Shown here: in pieces, positions 11,935 to 24,921 of the stretch
Position numbering within the stretch: position 1 is the stretch's first letter
Layout of the letters: the number at the start of each line of letters is the position of its first letter
Source of the DNA: Piliocolobus tephrosceles
Taxonomy: Eukaryota > Chordata > Mammalia > Primates > Cercopithecidae
DNA: 64,000 bases
NCBI RefSeq assembly: GCF_002776525.5
Contig: NC_045434.1
Span: 119,944,525 to 120,008,524 of the forward strand
Reading direction: 5' to 3'
Position numbers and translations under genes: made by a program
Notes under the pieces: generated by a model
The model's input: only the letters and a program-made list of their open reading frames with translations
The model's database searches: none
What the model was told of the DNA's origin: nothing

Positions 11935-12989
11935 AGGAGAATCTGAGAGGACTTCCGGTTTCAAAATAGTGGCATAGAAGCAAGCTGGCTTCAACCTCCC
12001 CACCACTGCCACCACATACACATAGAAAACCAGAAATATATATACAGCTCTGACATCAACACTAGCAATATCCTAGAGCTCAAATATGAGGGTCAGATCA
12101 TTCCTGGGGCCACAGAGAAGGGAAAAAACTTTCAGCAGACAGTAAGAAAGTTGGACTTCCATATCCAAGACACCACTCCCCTAAATCTGTTCCACGGCAA
12201 GAACATGGAAAATTTCTCCCCAATTTAGGGTTTCTACACTGAAAAAAAAGTGAGATGATGTGGACAACCAGCTTCTTAACCACCTTGGTTTTCTTGGCAG
12301 TAAACCTGTCTCCGCATCAAGCCACAGGAATCATCAGGAGTGCCTAAAGAAAGAAATGTCTCTGAGGACAGGGACGAAGAGCGGAGATGGGAATAACATC
12401 TATAACCCCGGAAACGTCTCTGTAACTCAGCCAAAAGAAACACCAAATCAAAGTAGCTGTTCAACAGCACCATGTTATAGGACGTTTGTCCAATAGCTTC
12501 CCGGGCAGCAACCCCCCTAGCCAGTCTTCCCGCACCTAAGATATCCCTTTTGGGATATCCTCCCATTCCAGAAGGGAGGCACTCTGATTGCCTAGAACCA
12601 AGGAAATCTTGGGCTTAAGCCGCCATCTAGTGCCCAAAAGGACGCAGTGACCTAGCTGGGGTGATAAAAATAATGACAATTAACAGGTAAATTATGAAAA
12701 ATCTCTAAGCAAACACATACAGTGTAAATCAAAACAGGTCATACAGAGAAGCCTGGAATAAATAATCCTTTAATGCAAAAACATAGATGTACATCCACAA
12801 GAAACAGCAGACAAGAAACCATAACCTCCCTAAGTGGACAAACCAAGGAACCAGGGACTGACCCTAACAAAATGGCAATATGTTAACTCTCTGATCAAGA
12901 ATTCAAAATAGCAGTTTTGAGAAAACTCTGTGATTTTCAAGATTACACAGAAAAGCAATTTTAAAATTTATCAAGGATATTTAACAGAG

Positions 12990-13720
12990 ATAGAAATAAT
13001 TTTTTAAAAATCAAACAGAAATCTTGGAAATGAGAAATATATTTGCTAAACTCAAAAATGTATTAGAGGGTCTCAGCAACAGAATGCATCAAGCAGAGAA
13101 AAGAATCAGTGAGCTCGAAGACAGCCTATTTGAAAAATAACACAGAGAGTAAAAAAAGAAAAAATAATGAAAATATTTCACAAAATGTAGAAAATTACCT
13201 CAAAAGACCAAATCTAAGAATTATTAGTTTTCAAGAGGCAGCTGAGCAAGAACAAGGGGTAGAAAGTTTATTCAAAAAGAAAAAAAAAAAACAGAAAACT
13301 TTCTAAAATGTGAGAAAGATATAAATATCCAGGAACAGGAAGGTCAGAAAACACCAAACAGATTCAACCCAAATTAGACGACCACAAGACCTATAATAAT
13401 TAAACTTTCTAAAGCTAAACTGATAGAAAGAATCCTAAAAGCAGAAAGAGGAAAAAAGCAAATAGTATATAAACAAGCTCCAATTAATCTGGAGACAGAA
13501 TTCTCAGTGGAAACCATACAGGCCAGGAAGCAGTGGGACAATATTTTCAAAGTAATGAAAGAAAATAACTACCCTGCAAGAATACTGTATTCATCAAATC
13601 TATCTTCAAATATGAAAGGTTTTTCTTCAACAATCAAAAGCTGAGAGAATTTACCACCACCAGACCCATCTTACAAAAAATGCTACAGACAGTCCTTGAA
13701 TCTGAAAGGAATAAAAAAAA
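12990..13720 (+). pseudogene. L1 ORF1 remnant
   Basis: Recognisable as the L1 ORF1 coding region (RNA-binding chaperone of the L1 particle). The nucleotide blocks ATCAGTGAGCTCGAAGACAG, TTCAGTGGAAACCATACAGG in a variant form (TCAGTGGAAACCATACAGGC) and AATCAAAAGCTGAGAGAATT follow the usual order of coiled coil, RRM and C-terminal domain. The frame is cut by stops soon after the coiled-coil part (for example at 13138) and by small indels, so no intact protein is encoded. Confidence 0.75.
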
Positions 13721-14172
13721 TTAACATGCAAACAGAAAATTTTTCAAAGTATGAAACCCACCAGCGTAATGAAGTACATGGATAAACACGGAACACTCTA
13801 CTACTGCAACAGTGGTGTACAATCTACTCATAACACTAGTGTGAAGCCCCAAAGGCAAATCTACAAAAAGCCATAATACCAAGAGTAACCTGTTAAGGGG
13901 TTGACAATATAAAAATATGTAAATCAAGACAACTTAAAGTCAAATGGGGGACTGAAGTTAAAATGTTGAATTTTTTCATTTTTTGCTTTTTTTTAACCTT
14001 CTTTGTGATCTAAGTTTTGATCTCTTTAAAATAATTTATTATGTCTATAAGATGGATTTTCTAACCATCATAATAACCACAAATGCAAAATCCTATAATA
14101 GATTCACTAAAAATAAGAATGACTTAAAACACACTATCAAAGAAAATCACTTAACCACAAAGGAAGACAGTT

Positions 14173-14203
<31 letters not shown>

Positions 14204-15980
14204 GAAAGAAAAGAATTACAGAACAACCAGAAAATAGACAACAAAATGGTAGTAGTAAGTCTTCACTTGTCAATAATAACACAGTGTAAATGGACTGAAT
14301 TCTCCAATTAAAAGGCATAGAATGGGCTGAATGAATAAAGAAGCCCCAACTATGTTCTTCCTACAAGAAACCCACATCATCTCTAAAGATACACATAGAC
14401 TAACAGTGAAGGAGTTAAAAAAGATAATCCATGTAACTGGAAATAAAAAACAAGCAAGAGTAGCTACACTTATATCAGATAAGTAGACTACAAATCAAAG
14501 ACTGTAAAAAAAGACAAAGAAGGTCACTACATATAATGATAAAGGGGTCAATTCATTAAAAGGGTATAACAATTATAAATATCTCTTTATCTGACACTGG
14601 AGCACCAAGTGTATAAGTAAACATTAACAGATCTAAAGGAAGAGAGAGACAGATGGCAATACAATAACAGTAGGGGACTTCAATACCCCAGTCTTAGTAA
14701 TGGACAGATCATCCCAACAGAAAATCAACAAATAAACATTGGAGTTAAGCTGCACAATAGACCAAATAAGCCTAAGTGACATTTACAGAACAATTTACCC
14801 AATTGATAGAGAATTCACATTCTTTTCATCAGTACTCAAAACATTCTCCAGAATAGACCATATCTTAGGACACAAAACAAGTCTCAGCAAATTCTAAAAA
14901 AGTAGAAATTATATCAAGTATCTTTTCTGACCATAATTGAATAGAACTAAAAACTGTTAATAAGAGAAACCTCATAAAATATAGAAACATTTTGAAATTC
15001 AACAGCATACTCTTGAATGAGCAATAGGTCAGTGAAGAAATTAAGAAATAAATTTAAATTTTTTAAACAAATAAAAATGGAAATACAACATAGCAAAATC
15101 TATGGGATACAGCAAAAGTAGTACTGAGAGGGAAGATTTCATCAATAAATACCTATATCAAAAAGGTAGGAAGACTTCAAATAAACAACCTAATGATACA
15201 CCTTAAGGAACTAGAAAAGCAGGAACAAATCAAACCCAAAATTAGTAGAAGGAAAGAAATAATAATAAAAATCAGAGAAGAAATAAATGAAATTAAGACT
15301 AAAAACAGATAATCAACAAAGAGAAAATGTGATTTTTTAAAAGAACACACAAAATTGGCAAACCTTTAGCTAGATTAAGAAAAAAAAAAGACAAGATCAA
15401 ATAAATGTATTCAGAAGCCAAAAAAAGGAGACACAACAGAGATCACAAAAATAAAAAGAATTATTAACAACTATTATCAACAACTATACATCAACAAATT
15501 AGAAAATCTAGAAGAAATGGATAAATTCCTGAACACATGCAACCTACTATGATTGAACCATGAATAAATAGAAAACCTTAACAAACCAGCAACAAATAAC
15601 AAGATTGAAGCCATAATAAAAATTCTCCCATAAAAGAAAAGCCTAGGACTTGATGGCTTTGCCACAGAATTCTACCAAATACCTTTTAAAAAGGTAATGC
15701 CAATTCTACACAAAATCTTTAAACAAATCAAAGAGGAGAGAACATTCTAAGCTCATTCTATGAGGCCAGCATTGATACTAAAATCAGACAAAAACATAAC
15801 GAAAGAAAACTACAGACCAATATCCCTGATGAACGTAAATACAAACATCTTCAATAAAATGCTAACAAACCAAATTCAACAACACACTTTAAAAAGTACA
15901 CACTGTGATCAAATGGGATTCATCCCAGGGATGCAAGGATTGTTCAACATACATAAATCCATAAACATGACACATCACAT

Positions 15981-16362
15981 TATATGGTTTTCCTTTGTCT
16001 CCCCACCAAAATTTCATATTGAATTGTAATTCCCAATGTTGGGGGAAGGACCTGGTGGGAGGTGATTGGATCATGGGGGCATAATTCCCCTTTGCCATTC
16101 TCCTGATAGTGAATGAGTTCTCATGAGATCTGGCTGCTTAGAAGTGTGTAGCACTTCCCCCTTCACTCTCTCTCTCTCTTGCTGCCATGTGAAGTTGTGC
16201 TTGCTTCCCCTTTACCCTTCCATCATGATTGTAAGTTTCCTGAGGCCTCCCAGCCATGCTTCCTGTACAGCCTGTGGAACTGTGAGTCAATTAAACCACT
16301 TTTCTTCATAAATTACCCAGTCTCAGGTAGTTCTCCATAGCAGTGAGAGAACGGACTAATAC
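15981..16362 (+). mobile_element. MSTA/MSTB-like MaLR solo LTR inside the L1
   Basis: It starts TATATGGTTTTCCTTTGTCT and has GGACCTGGTGGGAGGTGATT, a CTCTCTCTCTCTTGCTGCC tract, the signal CAATTAAACCACTTTTCTTC and the end GAACGGACTAAT. A short CATTA-like repeat at both junctions fits the 5-bp duplications of ERVL elements. It splits L1 ORF2, so it is younger than the L1. Confidence 0.9.
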
Positions 16363-16608
16363 ATTACATTAATACTATCAAAGACAAAATCCATATGATC
16401 ATTTCAATAGATGTCAAAAAAACATTCAGTAAAATTCAACATTCTTTCTGATAAAAACCCTCAACAAAGTGGGTATAGAGAGAACGTATCTCACAATAAT
16501 AAATACCATCTATGACAAACCCACAGCTAACATCATACTAAACAGAGAAAATTAAAAGGCTTTTATCTAAAATCTAGAAGAAGGCAAGGACATCCACCTT
16601 CATTAGTA

Positions 16609-16910
16609 TTTTTTTAAATAGAGATGGAGTCTCACTCTGTCACCAAGGTTGGAGTGCAGTGGTACGATCATGGCTCACTGCAGCCTCAAACTTCTGGCCT
16701 AAAGCAATGTTTTCACCTCAGCCTCCCTAGTAGCTGGGACCACAGGTGCATGCCACCACACTCAGCTAAATTTTTTTAACTTTCTGTAGAGACAGAGTCC
16801 CACAATGTTGCCAGGGTGGTCCTGAACTCCTGGGCTCAAACAATCCTCCCACCTTGTCCCCCCACCCCCAGCAAAATGCTGGAATTACAAGCATGAGCCA
16901 TTGTGCCTAG
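16609..16910 (-). mobile_element. Alu (AluJ-like) inside the L1
   Basis: An antisense dimeric Alu with GAGATGGAGTCTCACTCTG and CACTGCAGCCTCAAACTTC (an AluJ trait) and the left arm ending CATTGTGCCTAGC. It interrupts the RT part of L1 ORF2. A C-rich patch (CCCCCCACCCCC) replaces the usual TCGGCCTCCC segment. Confidence 0.92.
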
Positions 16911-18710
16911 CTCCTTCTTACTTTTATTCAACATAATACTGGAAGTACTGGCCAAAGCAATTAAGCAAGGAAAAGAAATAAAATGTACACAAATTGGAAA
17001 AGACAAAATCAAATTGTCTCTATTTGCAGATAACATAATGTTATACTTAGAAAAACCTAAAGATTCCATCAAAAAACTGTTAAATTTAACTGATAAATTC
17101 TTTAAACTTTCAGAATACAAAATCAACACACAAAAATTAGTAGCATTTATATATGCCAACAGAAAACAATCTGAAAAATAAACCAAGAAAGCAACAAATG
17201 ATATAATTACCTAGGAATCAATTTAACCAAAGTGAAACATCTGTACAAGGAAAACTATGAAACACTGATAAAAGAAATTGAAAAAGACACAAAAAAATAG
17301 AAATACATTACATGATCACAGATTGGAAGAATTAATATTGTGAAATGACAATTCTACCCAAAGTACTCTACATATTTAAAGCAATCTTTACCAAAATACC
17401 AATGTTGTTCTTCACAGATATAGAAAAAACAATCCTAAAAATTCACATAGAACCACAAAATACCCCAAAGAGTGAAAGCTATCCTGAATCAAAAGAACAA
17501 AGCTGGAGGCATCACATGATTTGACTTCAAAATACACTACAGCATGTACTACAAAGTAACCAAATAAGCATGGTACGGACATAAAAAGACATATAGACCA
17601 ATAGAACAAAATAGAGAACCCAGATGTAAATGCATGTATTTATAGCCAACTCATCTTTGACAAAGTTGTCAAGAACATTCAATGGAGAAAAGACATCCTC
17701 TTCAATAAATGGTATTGGGAAAACTAGATGACTATATGCAGAAAAATGAAATTAGACCCCTATCTCACACCACATATGAAAATCAAATCAAAATGGATTA
17801 AAGACTTAAATGTAACCTGAAACCACAAAAATACTAGAAGAAAACATTGGAGAAGTGCTCCAGGACATTGTTCTGGGCAAAGATTTATCAAAATGACAGG
17901 GACTAACTAATTCTGGTGAGGGTGTGCAGAAAGGGCAACTGTCATACACTGTTGCTGTGTGTGTAAATTAGTGCAGCCGCTATGTGGAGTACAGCCTGTA
18001 TGGAGGCTTCTCAAAAAACTTAAAATAGAACTAGTATATGGTCCAGCAATTTCACTACTGCATATATATCCAAAAGAAAGAAAATAAATATATTGAAGAC
18101 ATATCTGCATTCCTGTGTTCATTGCAGCACTATTCACAATAGCCAAAATATGGAATCAACCAATGTGCCCATAGATGGATGATTAAAGAAAATGTGGTAT
18201 ATATGCACAATGAAATATTACTGACCCATAAAAAGTAATGAAATCCTGTCACTTGCAACCACATGGATGGAAGTGGAGGTCATTCTGTAAAATGAGCCAA
18301 GCACAGAAAGATAAATATCACACATTCTCATTCAAATGTGGGAGCTAAAAAAGTGGATCTCATGAAGATAGAGAATAGATTGATGGTAGGAGGGTAGGAG
18401 AGAGGGAAGATAAAGAGAGTTTAATTAATGGGGATAAATATACAGTTTGATAGAAGAAACAAGACCTAGTGTTTGATAGATACCAACGTGACTACAGTTT
18501 ACAATAATCTATTATATATTTCAAAAACCAGAGAAGAGTAATTTGAATGTTTCGAACATAAAGAAAAGATAAATATTTAAGGTGGTAGATATCATAATTC
18601 CATTGATTTGATCTGTACACATTATATGAATGTATTAAATTTTCACATATACCCCATTAATGTGTACATATGTATCAATTTTTTAAAAAATTTTTAAGTA
18701 GGAGAATTTA

Positions 18711-18957
18711 GAGGCTGAGGCAGGAAGATTGCTTGAGGCCAGGAGTTCGAGATCAGCATAGGCAACACAGCAAGACCTTGTCTCCAAAATATGAAGCATA
18801 TTCGCCAGGCCTGGTGACCACACCTGTTGTCTACTCAGAAGGCTGAGGCAGCAGGATGGTTTGAGCTCATGCGTTCTAGGCTGCAATGAACTATGATTGT
18901 GCCACTGCACTCTAGCCTGGGAGACAGAGTGAGACCTCATCTCACACACAAAAAAAT
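18711..18957 (+). mobile_element. 5'-truncated old Alu (AluJ-like)
   Basis: It begins at GAGGCTGAGGCAGGAAGATT directly after the L1 3' target duplication, and has AGGAGTTCGAGATCAGC, CTGCAATGAACTATGATTG and an ACACAC-interrupted tail. It is well diverged. It was either inserted at, or joined to, the L1 3' junction. Confidence 0.88.
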
Positions 18958-18980
18958 AAATTTTATAATGTGAAGTACAT

Positions 18981-19022
18981 CTCTCTCTCTCTCTCTCTCT
19001 ATCTTTCAGTATATATATATAT
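18981..19022. repeat. (CT)10 and (AT)7 microsatellites
   Basis: CT units at 18981-19000, a short spacer ATCTTTCAG, then AT units at 19010-19022. Compound simple repeat just after the Alu. Confidence 0.95.
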
Positions 19023-20385
19023 AGGCAATTGGGGCTGCTAAATCAATCTGCTAAGAGATGAAACCTGGTTAACAATTTAAAATTTAATATTTCAGATGAT
19101 CTCTTCTACAGGGTAAAAATGAATTGTATCTCTACAGGACAAGTTTCCTTTGTATTGTCATGAATGAGACTCATTTGAATACTATCAGTTTCTACAATTT
19201 AATTTCCTCTCCTACAGGGTTGTAAAATAGGCCAGACAGAGAAAGGAAAAGGTACACACCCCTATAAAGTCACATTGTCCCTGAAGGGAATCTCATTTAA
19301 ATACTCCTCTGAAAGGAAAATCATCTCTTTTGCCAATTTCTAAATCTTTGAATATTTTCTTCACAAATCTAACATCAATTATATAATCTTTCCTTTTCCT
19401 ATATAATGTAGCTATAGAAAATGAATGTTTTAATTGGCCTACTAGGCCCTTTTCTTTTGCATCAAGATGATAATAAAACTTTGACATATTCTCATAAATT
19501 GTCTGAAACATTTACAGATTTTTAAATTTCAAAATGTTTAAGAAAATCTGACATGACAGCTTTGAGTTTTACATTGAAATATCTGATTGATATTTTTATT
19601 TTAATTTAAAAGATATAAAAGAAATTAAGTTTGTGAAGAGAATATAAATTTTAGGGAAAACCTATTTACATTTATAAGTTTGATTTGTCAGATTTACAAA
19701 ATTTGCTTAAATGCTCAGAAAGTATTTTTTAAAGCTTTAATTAAAAGCACTTTTACATAGTAATGTAAATGTTCTTAATGAATTATACACTTAAAAATGG
19801 TTAAAATGGTACACTTTATGTTATGTATATTTTATGATAATAGAGAAAGCACATTTACTTGTTTTTTAAAGTGTCTGGCATAACAAGACATTTAAAATAT
19901 TTCAATATAGTATAAAAAATTTAAGGGAATTTCAAATAACTAAATTTGCAAATGTAGTTAATTGCTGAGAAAAATTTAGTCTACTAATCCATGAATTAAT
20001 AATATTAATATTAATTAATCAGAAATATAATCAAAAAAGCAAGTTGAAGACAATAATTTTTCATTTTTAATACTAGATTTATAAATAAATTTAAGTATTT
20101 TGGTTTTGACCTAGAAAAATTAAGACATGAGACAGGAGATAGCTAAGGAGAAACCAGATCATGATAAGATCGAGTTTAGATTTTGTCTTGTGAGCAACAG
20201 AAAAGTATCAAAGTAAAGCAAAGAGGAGCACTAAGGAAGTAGCACATTTGCATCTTAAAACTGCTCACTCTGGCTTGTTCTGTGGAGAAAAGGCTGGAAG
20301 GAGACTAGATTGATAGCAGAAAAATTAGGTTAGTGCTGTTATTCAGGTGAAATATAATAATCAGGACTGAAGCAATAAAGTAATG
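19023..20385. other. Unassigned AT-rich sequence
   Basis: Very AT-rich, with several TTAATTAA-type runs around 20000. The stretch from about 20100 to 20380 has phrases (gagacaggagatagc, ctcactctggcttgttctgtgg) that recall a common degenerate mammalian repeat that I cannot name. No gene signal. Confidence 0.4.
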
Positions 20386-20590
20386 ATTATCACCAATTTA
20401 TATAGATCACCTATTATGTATCAGGAATTTTTCAAAGAACTTTATATTAACTCGTTTTATCCTTTTATGAGCATACTATTATTACCTTACACAACAACAG
20501 CAACAAAAATAATCTTCCACTTGGTATTAAGCTCAAAGCCACACAGGAATCTAAGAATATATGATTCAGCAAATGCCTTATCAACCTGAT
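20386..20590 (-). mobile_element. MIR SINE
   Basis: The plus strand carries the reversed MIR: ATAGATCACCTATTATGTATCAGG, read as CACCTATTATGTATCAGG, then AACTCGTTTTATCCTTTTATGAG in part and AAGCCACACAGGAATCTAAG. The tRNA-like head is at the right. Ancient and diverged. Confidence 0.7.
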
Positions 20591-22074
20591 TTGGAAGTGG
20601 GGAATGAAAAATTAATAATATTAAATATTAATACCAAAATACAAACAGAAGAAGAATCAGCTCCTCACTGCTTAGGGTTTCAAGTTCAAGAGAATGGGTC
20701 AAATATGAGAAACATTTTTGTCCAAATAGCAATTAGTACTGATTTATACAGCTAGTTATTAACCTGCAAAGAACTCAAGTTGCAAAAATACAAATAATCA
20801 ATTTAGAAAGGGAAAAATGCACTTCTCATGATAAGGTATTTGAGAGAAGAGTTAGTTATTGATTTATTTATTTGCACATATGTTGGCTGTGGTGTTTTAT
20901 CTCCCAAGAAATCTTGTTTCACTAAATGACGAAACAGATTAGGGTAATGTGAAAAATGGGTAAAGTTTTACATATGCCATGAAACCTCACAGGTCATATT
21001 TTCTGTCTCAATAATAGCTTTAAATTGCTGGCAATAAAACAAGAGCTAAATGGCTTGTCTCTCACAAAATGTGAGGTATGTAAATCTGCATTTGTAAAAC
21101 TAATCTTGAGAACATTCAAATGCTTCATTTGAACTCAAGGAAATGTTAGGATTCCAGAATACTGCTGTCTCTAAGTCCACAGTGACTGGTCAACTCATTC
21201 CCAGTGTAATGGCTTGCTCAGCTGCAATTAAAAGCATTAGACAGGTATTGAAAGGCTTGATTTTCATAGATAGTATGGTAAGGAAATACACAGCTTTACC
21301 TTTGTAACTCAACCCAGTGAATTCTGGTAAGAGAGGAGGGAGTGTCTCTAAACAGAGCTGAATCATACGTTTATGAACACATAACATTGATCTGACTTCT
21401 TCTGTACAACTTTAAAGGAATACTATTCTAAACTTCTATTAGGTTAGGTTTTCTCTTTGATATTCCACTAATTAGGCAGAAAGATTTAAATGTGCAAGCC
21501 AAAGGCAATGTCTGCTGCCTCATTACCAATTGAACAGCCTGTTCCACAGACCAGTTCATGCATTACAAATCATCCCAATGATAGTCTATCATAGCGTGGT
21601 CATTTTCACCCATTTCTACAGTAGTGTCTGCATTAATTGACTAAAACATTCGTCCTTTTCTCTTCATTGAGAATCCCTAAATATTCTCACCAGATATCTC
21701 TGAAATAAATTACTAAAAATTATATACACCCCCAGTGAGAATAATTTTAGAATATTGTATTTCAGCATGTCCTCTTTAACAATAAAAAGCATCTTTGGGG
21801 AAGAGATTATGAATACGGCTTTAGAGTATGATCATAATGCTTCTCTATGCTTCTGCCTTCTAAAGTAACTTCGCTTGCATTATCAGTGCACCAGATCCAA
21901 CATTAAACAGTAAATCAATTGGGCTCAACAACAAAATCCGGATATATTCCAGCCCACCAAAAAATGAAGCAATGTTCATTACAATTTCTCTACTGCTTCA
22001 AAAAGGCTATAATAGTAAAAGTCTAACATTAGATGGAAAATAGGGTTATATAGTAGAAACAGCATAATTTTATT
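20591..22074. other. Unassigned AT-rich sequence
   Basis: About 1.5 kb without a recognised repeat. Short frames (60-65 codons) show no domain. It could be unique, non-repetitive host sequence, so it is suited to a cross-species comparison. Confidence 0.45.
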
Positions 22075-22290
22075 GTTAACAGACTGGGATTCAAAACCAG
22101 ATTTTTTCATTAACTGGCATTTGGATCTTGAGAAGTTCACTTAAATCACTGGGTCTTCTTTTATCTCTAACAAAATGGGAGCTATAATAATTGCCCATTA
22201 AATCATAAGAGGTTTATTTTAAAAATATATAAAATACCTGGCATGTATTACACATTACTATTGCTCTCAGTATCAGGATTCTGAAGCAAC
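22075..22290 (+). mobile_element. MIR SINE
   Basis: MIR in sense order: ACTGGGATTCAAAACCAG, GGATCTTGAGAAGTTCACTT, CAAAATGGGAGCTATAATAA and ATACCTGGCATGTATTAC. Diverged but the order is complete. Confidence 0.8.
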
Positions 22291-24728
22291 TGCTCTTGTG
22301 AACCTGTAAAGAACTTATAAGCCATGTAGAAAATACATTTTTAAAGACAATGGGAAACAACAGAAAATGGTCTCATGTGCCTTCACTAAGGAATGAGTTG
22401 ACTCCATTTTAGCAGCCTTCAGGAGCATCAACTATAGAAAATAAGTGTTTTCAGTGAACTGATTACAGCTACAAATAAAAGCCATTTTTCAAATGCAAAA
22501 TGTGGACATAAATATTGTTGTAGCTATGTTTATAGTTGCATCATTCTTTCATTAGAAGAGATTACAAGATACATTATATATGTGATGTCTTGTGATGTAA
22601 CCATGAATAATCAAATGACATCCATGATTTTACAAAATATAGCCTTTTTCCAAGTAACTATTGATGCTACTAAGTGACCCTCCAGATTCACCAAATACCT
22701 TACACACCAATAAAACCTACTGCTAAAAGTCCAGCACATTTCCTTCAAGTCTTCAGTGAATTAAGACATATTTATACTGTTGATAGCCTAGCACATTAGA
22801 GAAAACACATTAATGCTGTTTTCTCTAGTTTAGACACTTGTGTTCAGTCTATCATAGCTTATAACTCAGTGTTTTATGCATAATAAGTATTCCATAATTA
22901 CTTTGCAAAAAATGGCAACAGTGAACACAAATGTAATTCTTTAATCTAACAACAGATGATTTCAATTTAAAGGGTATGATACTATTGAAACATCCATATT
23001 AAACAAGAGTTTTGATTTGAAGAGGAGTATAACTTGTTAGTCAAACATCATAGGTTCCATGTTTTGGATACATTTTTCCAAGTCTATTTTCTCTTCACTT
23101 TTGGCTACAGAAATGTCTAACTCTTTTGACCACACAAAAACCCTTGAATTTCTTATACTTGTCCAGTTATCTCTAACACCAAAAAAATATAGCATTTTAT
23201 TACCAGTGTCATAATGCTATAAAACAGCTGTCACAATTACTTTCAATAACTTTACATATGTGAAAACATTAGTGAATTTCAAAAATTGAAATCAGTGTTC
23301 CTCATTTGAACACACAAACAGTGAATATGTCGCATGATGAACCACCCACAAATGTGCACCAGAACCATCCGGGAAGCAGGGGAGGCAGCTGCTTTCTTGG
23401 CAGCAAAAGTGACAGCAGCTGGAGCATCTGTGTAGGCAGGATGCACCAAAGTGCTAAGATTCTCCCCTGTGATGCTACTAAAGTGACTTATCCCTGCCTA
23501 TCACATGAAAAGTACCATAGTTTATGTCTGCATAGACTACAAAGTGACTAGCAATAACCTGTGATTACCGCTCTTTAAAAGACTGCATAAACTTTTTTTT
23601 ACACAAGCCTTACAAATACCCAACAATGAGGTTCTCCACCAAAACAGCAGTAGTTTCAACAATGAGAAGTTTTGTTGTTTTTTTTTTTTTTTTTTTTTTC
23701 CACATAAGCAAATAGTGCTGATATGTTGGCTTCATTATGATCTAGGACTTAGACTGCTTTTGGCATCCATCTCATGATTTCTTATACTTCACTCAGCCTG
23801 GTCCTCCAACCAATATATCTAAGCTCTAAACATTAGGAGTCAACTAGGGTGAAGCAGAGTCAAAGTTCACCTACTACGGATCTTAAGAAAGCTTCCCAGA
23901 AGCTGCCATACACTTCCACTTGTATCCCTTTGGCCAGAATTTAGGCCTATGACCATAACTAATTGTAAACACAGTCTTTATTCCAGTTAACCATGTGCCT
24001 CGACAGAAATTGGGAGTTCTGAAAAAAGAAGATAGATATTAGGTGGGCAACATTCACCTATGCCATAGCAGCTAAAATGCCTATAAGCTGAGTAGATTCA
24101 AGACAAAGAATACTTAGAGGTCATTAGAGCACAGATCTAGAAAGAAAATCCTGTGGTGCATGCATTTGCCACCGTCCATGAATCAATACAACCTGAATTT
24201 GCAGAGTTCTCTGATAGCATTTCTGAGGTCCTCAATCATTAGAAATTGTTTTCAGTGCCCCAAGTTTCATAGCCCTAAAACAATGTCCAATCAATATCAA
24301 GTGGCCAGAATCCCTTGTGGGATGTAGTTTGCTCAGATATTCTTCTACTTGGTCAAAGAAATGTTTATATATCAGAATCTGTTTGGTCACCCACATTGAG
24401 ATGTTTTGTCAAGTAGATGCCAAAGAAACAAATATTGAGATGGGTAATCAGTGTAGTCCTGGAAGAAGAAATTTAGAAATAGGGGCTGATAATAGTGGGC
24501 TGACACATTGCCCCCCACTCACTTCCCAATCCCAACTCTCCATCATCCAAGTTCCAGCCAAGTAGTCATTATACACCAGAATATAAGCCAGCCAAGTAAA
24601 ATGACAACCTAAAACATTAATTAATCAACCAGTGTGGAGAAACAAATGGCTCTATTCAGAAGAACATGACAGTTTCAATACTACAGTAAGATCAAATGAG
24701 GAATACAGTTTAATCACTAAGTACTTGG
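22291..24728. other. Unassigned sequence, partly possibly unique
   Basis: About 2.4 kb. I see a poly-T run (23678-23699) and no repeat that I can name with confidence. Small frames at 23306-23551 (81 codons) and 24317-24565 (82 codons) lack domains and splice evidence. Confidence 0.4.
23678..23699. repeat. Poly-T tract
   Basis: Twenty-two T after TTTTGTTG. No Alu or L1 body is attached, so it may be a simple homopolymer and not a retrotransposon tail. Confidence 0.9.
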
Positions 24729-24800
24729 CAGAAAGCAGAATAAAACATCTTAGCAATCATTTGTCAGAAAGCAGAATAAAACATCTTAGCAATCATTTGT
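24729..24800. repeat. Perfect 36-bp tandem duplication
   Basis: The 36-bp unit beginning CAGAAAGCAGAATAAAACAT at 24729 is repeated exactly from 24765 to 24800. The absence of any mismatch points to a recent origin or to homogenisation. It lies in unassigned sequence just left of the ERVK LTR. Confidence 0.98.
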
Positions 24801-24921
24801 TTGAATATTCACAAATTACAAGCTTCTTCCTTTAAGGTGGAAAACAAATATTTTTCGAAAGAGGACAAGTTTTTCATATTAGTCTCTAATATAAAAAGGA
24901 ATGTTTTTAGCCACTCCAGGG

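Larger units (their letters stand above)
14235..18350 (+). pseudogene. L1 ORF2 remnant (endonuclease and reverse transcriptase), broken
   Basis: The order is endonuclease (from about 14235), then reverse transcriptase, then the C-terminal region. One open RT stretch at 16903-17181 reads IKCTQIGKDKIKLSLFADN, where the catalytic FADD-type motif has become FADN, losing the second Asp. The coding sequence is interrupted by an LTR, an Alu, many stops, and an internal deletion near 17890 that joins the region after GTTCTGGGCAAAGATTT to the later GACAGGGACTAACTAATTC block. L1 ORF2 would normally nick target DNA and copy L1 or Alu RNA. This copy cannot. Confidence 0.85.
11950..18699 (+). mobile_element. 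Near-full-length L1 (L1MA/L1PB grade), interrupted twice
   Basis: It opens with ACTTCCGGTTTCAAAATAGT, the typical L1 5' end, followed by a 5' UTR, a decayed ORF1, a decayed ORF2 and a 3' UTR. AGGAGAATCTGAGAG (11935-11949) and AGGAGAATTTAGAG (18700-18713) fit an old target duplication and so date both ends. An MST-type LTR (15981-16362) and an Alu (16609-16910) were inserted later. Without them the element is about 6.06 kb, and a segment of roughly 0.4-0.5 kb near the ORF2 end is missing at about 17890. Many stops and frameshifts make it inactive. Confidence 0.9.

Noticed and set aside
14160..14215. Lys/Arg-rich peptide end in a plus-strand frame
   Set aside because: It comes from an A-rich run between L1 ORF1 and ORF2 and does not represent a basic protein.
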